Below are positions 44,191-53,047 of a DNA stretch of 64,000 nt, piece after piece. Both the position numbers and the translations under genes were made by a program. The notes beneath the pieces were generated by a model. It searched no databases. It was given only the letters and a program-made list of their open reading frames with translations, and was not told where the DNA came from. Source of the stretch: Pseudoalteromonas umbrosa (GTDB lineage Bacteria > Pseudomonadota > Gammaproteobacteria > Enterobacterales > Alteromonadaceae); assembly GCF_030125375.1 (NCBI RefSeq), contig NZ_JASJUU010000008.1, positions 245,384 through 309,383 on the forward strand, written 5' to 3'. Every line of letters begins with the position of its first letter. The stretch's first letter is position 1.

Positions 44191-47100
44191 TATGATGCCT
44201 CCGACTCAAAAAGCGCATCTAGGGTAAGTAACTCTTGCTCCGTGAGTGCTTTGAAGAATACACCGCCGCCCTGCGGCATCGCCCGTAAAAATAAGTAATA
44301 CACACCACCCAAGTGCGTCTCAATCGTGTAGTCAGCGAGTCGATATTTCAATAGACGATGTAAAGCGACACTATAGATAAGATACTGTAAATGATATTGA
44401 TGGGATGACATCGCAGACATTAAGTTGTCATCACTATAATCACTCAACTCATCACCTAAGTAATTGGATTTATAATCTAACACGTAATATTTACCTTGCC
44501 AGCGAAAAATAAGATCAATAAACCCTTTTAACATGCCCTGGACTTGGTCAAATTGTAAAAAGCTTGGCTGGCCCGTTATATCCGTTAATACTTTATTTAG
44601 TTGGCTTGCTTTAAGCGCACTTAATGGCAGATGAAACTCCATTTCTACCAAGCAATGTTCAGGTGCCAAACGACTTAACGACAAGTCGCCAACCTCATTA
44701 AGTGGACACGCTAAGCTTTGTACCACCCACTCAGTCACACAATCTTGCCACAGCTCATCAATTTGATATTTATCTAAACAGGCTTCAACCACCTCACCCA
44801 CTGGTAACTTATCATTAGCCACTGGCGTATGAGGTGAAGTAAAGTCAATCTGTTCATAAATTTCGTGTAGGCAACTTCCTGCTTTTGCGCCTTTTACAAA
44901 GCTATAAGGTGTTTGAGTTAGGGTTTGTGCCATGCGAGGCAGATCTAATTCATGGTGCTCATCTAAGGCCCCTGAAGGTCTATCATCATGATGCGCATGA
45001 TAACTTAATTGGCTGAAGCTGGTTGTCCGCCAATCTGTTTCTATGGCGGCGTTTTGATCTTTTACCGCTAACGAAACAGGAACTTGAGCTTGCGGTTCAC
45101 CAAAGTAGGCAGTTGGAGGCGTTTCAAAGATCTCCATGGACATACCAGAATGCTGCTGGCATAGCTGCTCGAGTGCTTGATGCCATTGCTGCGCTTCTTT
45201 AAACTCAGTATCACCAAACAACGCAAAGCCCAGTGCTGTTTGACCAATACCCAGTTTTTTACTTCGGCCCAATGCAATGTTAAATAAGCCCAACTCGCAA
45301 TAGTGTACAGCACGTGTCAGCGCCACATATAATAATCTGATGTCTTCTGCTAAACGCTCTTTTGAGGCAGCTTGTACGCCATGATCATCTGCATCAAGGT
45401 CAATGATTAAATGTTTATCTTGATGATAGATAATTTCACTCGGATCACGATAACCCAGTGCAAATGGCATATATACAATTGGGTACTCCAACCCTTTTGA
45501 AGCATGCATAGTGACAATTTTAACCAAGTTAGCATCACTTTCTAAACGTAACTGCGCACCATCTAACGTTGCTTCGCTGCATTGAATGCTCAACCACCTC
45601 AACACACGTTGTGTACCCTCTAACTCAATTTGTTTGTGTTGCAATAATTCAGCGAGATGACGATAGTCGGTCAACCAGCGCTCTACTTCATAGCCATTTT
45701 CCCGCCAAACACTGGCAAGCTGGTTGTGCACCATCAGCTTCTCTAACATCGCCATCGCACCACTTTGATACCAAACTCGCTTCAGTTCAGCAAAAAAGTC
45801 TAAATAGCTCTGCCATTGCTGCTCATTTTGAGAGAGGCTGAAGACTTGCTCATAATTTAACGCGAATAAAGGGCTGACTAACACACCACGCAGCGCCGCT
45901 TCATCATAAGCGCCGTGAAGCACATGCAGCAATTGATTTAACGCACTGGCAACGGGTTGTCCATAGACGCTATCTCTGGCTAAATAAACAGCACTCACAC
46001 CACACGCGTGTAGTGCGTGCTTCATCACTGAGGCTTCGTTTCTATCTCGGACCAAAACACAAATATCAGCCGCTTTTACCGCTACCCCGCCTATATTGAC
46101 TTGTCCCAGCTGGGCTTGAGAGAGCAAGGTTGCAATTTTAGCTGAAAAAGCTTGCGCCAGTGCCTGATGCGCCTGTGCTTTACTCGTAACGCCATCTCCA
46201 CTGTCAAATACACAAAAGTTTAAAACATGCTCTGTATCACCCCTAAACGACTGCTGCTCAGATTTACCCTGTGCATCAACTGCGTAAAATGGAATATCCT
46301 CGTTAAAGATAAAGCTGCGTTCGTGCTGGGTAAAAATCGCGTTAACACTATCCACCACTGATTTCGCCGAACGGTAGTTTTTAGCCAGAGTAAAATGTCT
46401 GGTTTCATCGACAGCCTGTTTGGCTGCGATGTAGGTGAAAATATCCGCGCCGCGAAACCCATAAATAGCCTGTTTTGGATCGCCGATCATAGTCAAAGCA
46501 CTGTTAGCTTCACCCGCGTATACACTGCTAAAAATACCGTATTGAATGGGGTCGGTATCCTGAAACTCATCAATTAATGCAACAGGAAATTGCTGCACGA
46601 TTTTATTTGCTAAAACCTCGCCAGCATCTCCTTGTAACGCTTCATATAAATTACTCAATAAATCGTCTGGAGAAATCGTACTCTGTATTTGCTTATGTTG
46701 TATTAAAAGCGCTTTTACTTGCTTCAAAGCGTCTTGAAGCAGTGCGATTGGTAGTAAGTTTTTAACTTGATGGTGTAATTGCGCCATCTCATCAAATTGC
46801 GAAATCATGTGATGGGTTATCAGCTCGGCATTTTTTTTGTAATTTTTAGCATCCCCAAGTTGCGCGCTTCCCCACAGATTAAAGGAGTGCTTGCTTGTAC
46901 CGAACTCAAAATACCAAGCGTCGGAGGCAACATAATCACCTAGAGCATTAATATTAGCAGCACGCCCAGGCGTCTTATTTTTTGCCAAAGCTGACTCGTT
47001 TAGGCAAGTGATAAACTCACTTTCTCGGAGTGCCTTTTTAAACTCGGCAGCCCTTGCCTGATATTGCGCTCTTGCAGCTAACACATCGTCTAATTTCACC

Positions 47101-47717
47101 TCAGGTGTCAATTTTGCACCCGACTTGCTCAGCAGTGGTATCAGCTTTTTCATCAAGCTTTGAGGATGTGCAAAATGCTCCAATACCAATGCGGTTTGAT
47201 CTTTATCCAATGTGTATAAGAATTTGCGCCAGTGATCCTCTACCGCCATTTTTAAAAGCTCAGTTTCATCGAGAATAAACTCAAGATTAAAGCTTAACTT
47301 TGACTCAAAGGCGTGCTGTTTGAGCATTCGCTGACAAAATCCATGAATAGTGAAAATAGCGGCTTCATCCATGGACTTTGCAGCCGCATCTAGTAATTTA
47401 AACGCCGCTTTCTTATCCTTAACTTGCGCCAATAACGTTGGAATAAGCGGATCTTTGCACTTTGCACCGAGTAAAACATCTCGAGCATCTATGATCCTTG
47501 CCCTCACGCGGTCTTTTATTTCTTGCGTGGCAGCCTCGGTGAATGTCACTACCAAAATCTGCTCAACACTTAAACATGTCGATTCTTGATGCTCTACCAA
47601 ACCCAATAAGTATCGAAGATAAAGTGCCGTAATAGTATATGTTTTACCCGTCCCAGCACTCGCCTCAATCAAGTTATGGCCATACAGTGGCATGGTGATT
47701 GGATTAAGCATCTCCAT
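44190..47717 (-). CDS. recB: Exodeoxyribonuclease V subunit RecB
   Basis: 3'-5' helicase and nuclease of RecBCD. N-terminal Walker A LIEASAGTGKTYTITALY at about 15-32; Walker B region FPVALIDEFQDTDPIQY; GDPKQAIYGFRGADIFTY and helicase motif VTMHASKGLEYPIVYM. The C-terminal nuclease domain has its metal motif in GFIDLIFRWQGKYYVLDYKS, with D and D-Y-K as in lambda-exonuclease-like folds. 1175 residues (1180 in E. coli). It overlaps recC's stop by 14 bases. An alternative start two codons downstream (MLNPITMPLYG) is equally plausible. Confidence 0.97.
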   Translation of the reverse strand: MEMLNPITMPLYGHNLIEASAGTGKTYTITALYLRYLLGLVEHQESTCLSVEQILVVTFTEAATQEIKDRVRARIIDARDVLLGAKCKDPLIPTLLAQVKDKKAAFKLLDAAAKSMDEAAIFTIHGFCQRMLKQHAFESKLSFNLEFILDETELLKMAVEDHWRKFLYTLDKDQTALVLEHFAHPQSLMKKLIPLLSKSGAKLTPEVKLDDVLAARAQYQARAAEFKKALRESEFITCLNESALAKNKTPGRAANINALGDYVASDAWYFEFGTSKHSFNLWGSAQLGDAKNYKKNAELITHHMISQFDEMAQLHHQVKNLLPIALLQDALKQVKALLIQHKQIQSTISPDDLLSNLYEALQGDAGEVLANKIVQQFPVALIDEFQDTDPIQYGIFSSVYAGEANSALTMIGDPKQAIYGFRGADIFTYIAAKQAVDETRHFTLAKNYRSAKSVVDSVNAIFTQHERSFIFNEDIPFYAVDAQGKSEQQSFRGDTEHVLNFCVFDSGDGVTSKAQAHQALAQAFSAKIATLLSQAQLGQVNIGGVAVKAADICVLVRDRNEASVMKHALHACGVSAVYLARDSVYGQPVASALNQLLHVLHGAYDEAALRGVLVSPLFALNYEQVFSLSQNEQQWQSYLDFFAELKRVWYQSGAMAMLEKLMVHNQLASVWRENGYEVERWLTDYRHLAELLQHKQIELEGTQRVLRWLSIQCSEATLDGAQLRLESDANLVKIVTMHASKGLEYPIVYMPFALGYRDPSEIIYHQDKHLIIDLDADDHGVQAASKERLAEDIRLLYVALTRAVHYCELGLFNIALGRSKKLGIGQTALGFALFGDTEFKEAQQWHQALEQLCQQHSGMSMEIFETPPTAYFGEPQAQVPVSLAVKDQNAAIETDWRTTSFSQLSYHAHHDDRPSGALDEHHELDLPRMAQTLTQTPYSFVKGAKAGSCLHEIYEQIDFTSPHTPVANDKLPVGEVVEACLDKYQIDELWQDCVTEWVVQSLACPLNEVGDLSLSRLAPEHCLVEMEFHLPLSALKASQLNKVLTDITGQPSFLQFDQVQGMLKGFIDLIFRWQGKYYVLDYKSNYLGDELSDYSDDNLMSAMSSHQYHLQYLIYSVALHRLLKYRLADYTIETHLGGVYYLFLRAMPQGGGVFFKALTEQELLTLDALFESEAS

Positions 47718-50700
47718 GAGACCGCTCCTTTTCTAACGCTATGATTGGTCCAAGTAATGACTTGCTGAGCAACATAAACTCTTCCATGCAGGACTCTAAA
47801 TTTTTGAAATTGAGTGCCACATAGGGATCTTCAGACTCGCCAATGCCAATATACTGGCCACCAGCAAACTTCAAATTCGCTTTACCAATGTCATCCGTGC
47901 TCGCAAATGCATAACTTGAGGCTGGGAAAAATGCCACAGGCTGTGAGATCAATTGCTGATAGAAATCGACCCAGCCTTGCAATAACTGCATTGCATCTGA
48001 TTTCTCAAGCGCATCAAACGTTACCTGCTCATCCAGCCCAATAACAGATGTGCTGGTCGCTGATACAGTAATGTTGGCTAGTAGGTGATAAATGAACGCG
48101 CGAATTTTATCTTTGGCTTTAATGCTCGCGGGACGGTAAAAGATCTGCTCATTCGCATAGATTTTATCAAGCCAACCAACTATCTTCATACCATTTAGCT
48201 CTATTCTGACCTCACGCGGTGGCTGTGCGTCAATAAGCTTTGGTTTCAATACGCCCACCATCGGCAGAACCCGCTGCTCTAATAGCTCTAACTGTATCTC
48301 TCCGACATACGCCTGCGGCAAATGACCCCTTTGTAACATTTGCGCTGTACTGAGTGTGGTATCATTTACGCGGGTATCCAGTATTTCTAGTAAATATTGA
48401 TAACGTGTCAGAGGGTCTAAAGAAAATGGCTCAGTATCATCCTGATACTCAAGTGCAGGATTAATTTTTACCCCTAAACAGTTTTGATAAAAGTAACTTT
48501 GCGGCGCTGTGCACGCGCGTAAAAACTGCGTCAACTCTAGCTCGCTTGGCAATTCAATTGATAAAGGCGCAGGCTGAACCAATGGTTGTTCTGATGCGTT
48601 AAATAACCAATTAGGGTTATAACTTTGCAAAGGGCCTTGCTGATAGTGTTGCGCGTTAAATGGTTGTAATGGGGCCTGATTTTTAAGCTGAGTACTAACC
48701 TGCGTATCGCAGTCTGCAAAACAAAAACTGCGATCAATATATTCAAACAACTCGCTCACTAACACGGATGGCACTTGTACTTCGTTATTAAAGCAAGAGC
48801 GGCCAATGTAACTGACATAAAAGTGACTTCTTGCACTAAGTAACGCCTCTAAAAATAGATATCTATCATCTAATTTTCGAGATCGGTCACCTTTTCTTCT
48901 CGATGATGCAGGAACTAAATCAAAGCCAATCGGCTGGACCTGCCGAGGGTAATCCGCATCATTCATGCCAAGCAAACACACCACTTTAAAAGGCACCGCA
49001 CGCATGGGCATCAAAGTACAAAAATTCACAGCACCAGATAAAAAGCGCTGTCCTACGCCTTTTTCTTGTATCCCCTGTTTAACCAGATACGCAAGCACCC
49101 TAGGATCTATAGGCTCGCACATATCTCCACTTTCATAGTGCTTTTCAATGCCTTCGATCACTTTGTTTAGCTGCATTAAATCCCAGCTTTGTTCCGCATC
49201 TTGCTGATAAAAACGGGCTAAAAGCGCACGCAACAACATGGCTTTTTCACTTAGATTTGTGGTTTGCAGTAGTTGTGTCTTAGCATCGGTAAGCGCCTCA
49301 ATAAAAGCAATTAATTTACTTAAAATATGAATGGCCATGCCTTCAACTAAATCAGCAGGGTATATGCCGTTAAACGCCCCTTCTTCATTTTCTGAGGCAA
49401 CGCCAAGCAATAATCGATTTAAACCATGTAGCCATGTGTTAAGAGAGATTTCTGGTAACCCATGCTCAGATTTGTTCTGTGCATCTAAACCCCACTTAAT
49501 AACAACTTGGTCTAGCCAATATTTTATCTGCTCAAATTCCGTCGCTTCTAATTCAAAGCGACTCGATATAGATTCAACAGCTAATAAATCTAAAATATCT
49601 GTTACGCCAAAACGGCTAAAGGGCAAGTTAACTAAAATCACAAACGATGATAAAACAGGCTTTTCTTGCTCAATAGCCATATCTGCGAGGGCATATGGCA
49701 TATACCGTTTGCCTTGTGCGCTGCCAAATACCGCTTCAATATAAGGGCTATACGCACCTACATCTGGCATCATGACAATGATATCTTTAGGTGTTAAATC
49801 TGGATTTCGATTAAATAAATTAAGTAAATGATCATGCAAACACTCAACTTCTCTCAAAGCTGTATGGCAATCTTGTAAAAAAATACTATCGTCACCCTGT
49901 TGAACTTGCAGTTTCCCCTCTTCGCTCACAAACCAATTGGGATCAGCTTGTAAGGATTCACCTTTAAATGCCAACTGATAGATTTCACTTTGGATTTTTG
50001 ACAACAAGGAGTTATTAAAATCTTCCACAAAGCCATCAAGCCAGCGAGCATCTAATTGCAATAACTGCTCTAGATAATCTCTGCCAAGCTTACCCCAAGA
50101 GGACAGCAATGGATTCCCAACATTGAAGTAATCGTTTTCCTCATCAAGACTTGCCTCAATTTCTGGGCGCTTTGCATATTTAGCTTGGATTTTTGCCTGT
50201 GTTTTTTCATCTACCAAGTCACCCCAATAATGCTCACTTGGATTGAAAAAAAACAGCAACACTTCGGTTTTACTGGCCAGCGCTTGAAACACTTCTAATT
50301 GACTTGTGGGCATCGCAGATAAGCCAAAAATTGAAATACGCTCAGGTAATTGATGACTGTGAGCATTTTCTAGAGCAGCCAATAACTGTTCATGCATATT
50401 GGCACGATTATAAGGGCTTTGCTCTAATTGATTTGTGTACTCGACCAAAGTACGCCATAAGTCAGGCTGCCAAGGCGCAATGGCGACATCGACATCAGGT
50501 AGCGCATCGGTGCCAGATTCCCAGTAGGCTAACCAATCTGGTCGGTACATCAGATATTGATCGTATACATCCGCAATTTTCTCGCATAAGGTAAATAGCT
50601 TTAAGCCATCTAAATCCCCCTGTTCTGCTGCTTCAGGATTATCAGCATATAAATAATTTGCTAACGGTATATACAAATCATGGTCCAGCTTGGATGGCAG

Positions 50701-50994
50701 TAAACTGTATAACTTCCAAGCCATATTGCCTTTATTATAAGGAGACTCTGCTGGGACATCTGGCAAAAACTGTTGATACAAACGCCAAATGAAGCTCAGC
50801 GGCAACGGGAAGTCGACCTGAGCTGCAACACCAATGTGTTTACTGAGTCCATTTTTCAACCACTGTGACATACCTGGCGACTGAACAAGAACGGTTTCTT
50901 GTACAAATGGGTCACTTAAGGGGGCTGTTTGCATTACAGTATTAAACTGCGCTTGCAAAGCTTCCATTCGATTAGATTGAATTATATGCAACAT
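47704..50994 (-). CDS. recC: Exodeoxyribonuclease V subunit RecC
   Basis: Subunit with inactive helicase-like folds that splits the duplex and reads the Chi sequence. N-terminus MLHIIQSNRMEALQAQF is close to the family start; SPGMSQWLKNGLSKHIGVAA and IMMPDVGAYSPYIEAVFG; VCLLGMNDADYPRQV and FDLVPASSRRKGDRSRKLDDRYLFLEA are typical. 1096 residues (1122 in E. coli). It is the first gene of the operon; in E. coli ptrA sits between recC and recB, but here they overlap. Confidence 0.95.
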   Translation of the reverse strand: MLHIIQSNRMEALQAQFNTVMQTAPLSDPFVQETVLVQSPGMSQWLKNGLSKHIGVAAQVDFPLPLSFIWRLYQQFLPDVPAESPYNKGNMAWKLYSLLPSKLDHDLYIPLANYLYADNPEAAEQGDLDGLKLFTLCEKIADVYDQYLMYRPDWLAYWESGTDALPDVDVAIAPWQPDLWRTLVEYTNQLEQSPYNRANMHEQLLAALENAHSHQLPERISIFGLSAMPTSQLEVFQALASKTEVLLFFFNPSEHYWGDLVDEKTQAKIQAKYAKRPEIEASLDEENDYFNVGNPLLSSWGKLGRDYLEQLLQLDARWLDGFVEDFNNSLLSKIQSEIYQLAFKGESLQADPNWFVSEEGKLQVQQGDDSIFLQDCHTALREVECLHDHLLNLFNRNPDLTPKDIIVMMPDVGAYSPYIEAVFGSAQGKRYMPYALADMAIEQEKPVLSSFVILVNLPFSRFGVTDILDLLAVESISSRFELEATEFEQIKYWLDQVVIKWGLDAQNKSEHGLPEISLNTWLHGLNRLLLGVASENEEGAFNGIYPADLVEGMAIHILSKLIAFIEALTDAKTQLLQTTNLSEKAMLLRALLARFYQQDAEQSWDLMQLNKVIEGIEKHYESGDMCEPIDPRVLAYLVKQGIQEKGVGQRFLSGAVNFCTLMPMRAVPFKVVCLLGMNDADYPRQVQPIGFDLVPASSRRKGDRSRKLDDRYLFLEALLSARSHFYVSYIGRSCFNNEVQVPSVLVSELFEYIDRSFCFADCDTQVSTQLKNQAPLQPFNAQHYQQGPLQSYNPNWLFNASEQPLVQPAPLSIELPSELELTQFLRACTAPQSYFYQNCLGVKINPALEYQDDTEPFSLDPLTRYQYLLEILDTRVNDTTLSTAQMLQRGHLPQAYVGEIQLELLEQRVLPMVGVLKPKLIDAQPPREVRIELNGMKIVGWLDKIYANEQIFYRPASIKAKDKIRAFIYHLLANITVSATSTSVIGLDEQVTFDALEKSDAMQLLQGWVDFYQQLISQPVAFFPASSYAFASTDDIGKANLKFAGGQYIGIGESEDPYVALNFKNLESCMEEFMLLSKSLLGPIIALEKERSHGDA

Positions 50995-51119
50995 GTGAAA
51001 TTAGCTGAAAATCAATTAGATTGAACAGTTTAAGAGAAATACACAGGGTATGACAGAAAAAAGTTCACAGACTCGTTTACAAGGCTTAGTTTCAGTACTC
51101 CTCAGTAGTTAACCAATTA

Positions 51120-52148
51120 CTAAAACAAGTCTATATCACTGCTTTCTATGTGATCCTTTATTTGCTTGCGAGAAATAAGGTCCTCATAAAATCCGACCTG
51201 ATCTCGCCCATGCTCTTTGGCAAAATAAAGTGCTTTATCCGCGTTTTCTAACACATTAATGGGAAAGTCATAAGGGCTAATGCGCGCAAGACCAACACTC
51301 ACAGTTAACTTTTTGATAAAAGGAAAAGATGTTTGTCTCACAAGCTCTAAAAACGAGTTCATACGTTGCTTAATCGATTCATAATCTGCGGGTTCAAATA
51401 CAATGACAAACTCTTCGCCGCCAAATCGAAACAACAAATCTGTGCTTCGAAAGAAATCCTGCATCCGCTGCGCCAATATCAACAATACCTCGTCGCCACA
51501 AACATGGCCGTAGGTATCGTTAACACTTTTGAAGTGATCAATATCCAACATAGCAAGCCAAGACGTTGCACCTTGATGTAAAGTCCGCAAGTCAGACCCA
51601 TCTCGAATGGCACGGTTTTGCTCTAACATTTGCTTTTCAAGAAGCTGCTTTAGCTTTTTATCGAACGTTTGACGATTCAGTAGCCCTGTCAGCTTGTCAC
51701 GCTCATTCTCACGCAATATCGTCAGATAGTTTTCATAGATACGAATAAAAGCATTCAGCATTACTTGCTGTGCACTATCCAAACCCTGACATTGCACTTC
51801 TATTGCGCCAACAGGTTTATCATGGATCACGATAGGTAGCCAACGCCTTTCTGCGCCCGCCGCGTCTTGCATAGTGATACTACATGCTGACTGCAAACAA
51901 GAACTCAGCTCTGCGTGAGGGTTGTCTAAAATCACCCTATCTAACCATTCATACTCTCCGACATCATGCACCATTAGCGCAAGACTGCGCTCCACAGTAC
52001 ATGGCCCATGCCCTTGAATAGTTTTGAACACTGAAATACGCTGACAATTTATAAACTCCTGTATTGTCGACAACAAACTATATTCCAATGAATCGATATC
52101 ACGTGTTTTCGTTATTTTTATAACCGAATTTAATAGTTCTTCTTGCAT
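51120..52148 (-). CDS. Diguanylate cyclase with N-terminal GAF-like domain
   Basis: Makes c-di-GMP. The N-terminal 150 residues look like a GAF-type sensor (LLSTIQEFINCQRISVFK, AGAERRWLPIVIHDKPVGAIEVQ). The GGDEF domain begins at LTGLLNRQTFDK, with DIDHFKSVNDTYGH and the active-site GGEEF at about 241-245. An inhibitory site RSTD lies five residues before GGEEF, so product inhibition is probably intact. 342 residues, soluble, no membrane segment. Signal unknown. Single gene following recC divergently or on its own promoter. Confidence 0.95.
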   Translation of the reverse strand: MQEELLNSVIKITKTRDIDSLEYSLLSTIQEFINCQRISVFKTIQGHGPCTVERSLALMVHDVGEYEWLDRVILDNPHAELSSCLQSACSITMQDAAGAERRWLPIVIHDKPVGAIEVQCQGLDSAQQVMLNAFIRIYENYLTILRENERDKLTGLLNRQTFDKKLKQLLEKQMLEQNRAIRDGSDLRTLHQGATSWLAMLDIDHFKSVNDTYGHVCGDEVLLILAQRMQDFFRSTDLLFRFGGEEFVIVFEPADYESIKQRMNSFLELVRQTSFPFIKKLTVSVGLARISPYDFPINVLENADKALYFAKEHGRDQVGFYEDLISRKQIKDHIESSDIDLF

Positions 52149-52498
52149 CGCTTGCCTGTTCTATCTGTTCAGTTATATACCTTCATGATTTTCTTGCGTG
52201 AAGGTGTACTCGTACTAGACCCACCACAATTAAGTATTGGTCAGAAAGTGAGGAACAGCAATGTCACCAAGCAAATTACTCTAAATTACTCATCAAAATA
52301 ATCCCCCCAGTACTACTTTCCCCGCTCAAGACAAGGTCATCTAGTGGCCCATTCGAATACATGGTCTATATGAACGCTAAAGCAAGCGGGCCCGTGTAAT
52401 AGCATGTAATAAAGTATTCTTCTATTCTCATATTTACCCAAAGGGCAAGTAAATACTTGCATATGGCTCGACTTAAATAAATATAAAGGACATTACAA
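52149..52498. other. Gene-free stretch between the GGDEF gene and the next plus-strand gene
   Basis: 350 bases with no supported ORF. It holds the promoter regions of two divergent genes and the AAAGGA ribosome site at 52486 of the following gene. I see no strong repeat. Confidence 0.5.
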
Positions 52499-53047
52499 AT
52501 GAACGATGTGATAAACGAGCTCAACCTAGAGCTGAAAAATAGTGATGAAGCCCAGTATTCGGGTTCTATTTTTGACTTCAGCGCGCAATTCAATCCGCAG
52601 AAAAGTGCAGACCAAGCAGTGATCACATTCGACCCTTCAACACCACAAAATGAAGCAATCAACTACGCCAATAACCCGTTTGAAGTAAAACTAAATGAAG
52701 ATCAGTACCAATATGGCATTGCAGTGAACTTTTTGTATAAATTAGTTGATGATACAGCAAAAAATTACATCATTAGTGCAGCCAATATTAAACAGCTAGA
52801 TCATGTAGAAAGTTTCAGTACAAGTATTCTCAACAACAGCACAAGTGGATTCAGCAAAAGTGTACTTAAGCTAGCCGTGATAGTACCAAAAGACCTCACA
52901 TTAGATATCAAAACAGAGCTAAAATTCGATATCGTATTAGCTGACAGGGTATCAAGCACTCAACTTAACCCTAATTTGCCAACAGACACTGCAAACTTAA
53001 TCATTGACCCGATACTCATCATTGGTCGCCCTATTCCGCCCAAATAG
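52499..53047 (+). CDS. Unknown 182-residue protein convergent with the kinase gene
   Basis: No family recognised. Starts MNDVINELNLELKNSDEAQY; predicted soluble, beta-rich, with no signal peptide. AAAGGA precedes the ATG. The last 51 bases overlap the 3' end of the kinase gene on the other strand, an unusually long convergent overlap. Both proteins read well through the overlap, so neither end looks like an artefact. Its role next to a membrane Ser/Thr kinase is unknown; a kinase substrate or partner is speculation. Confidence 0.7.
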   Translation: MNDVINELNLELKNSDEAQYSGSIFDFSAQFNPQKSADQAVITFDPSTPQNEAINYANNPFEVKLNEDQYQYGIAVNFLYKLVDDTAKNYIISAANIKQLDHVESFSTSILNNSTSGFSKSVLKLAVIVPKDLTLDIKTELKFDIVLADRVSSTQLNPNLPTDTANLIIDPILIIGRPIPPK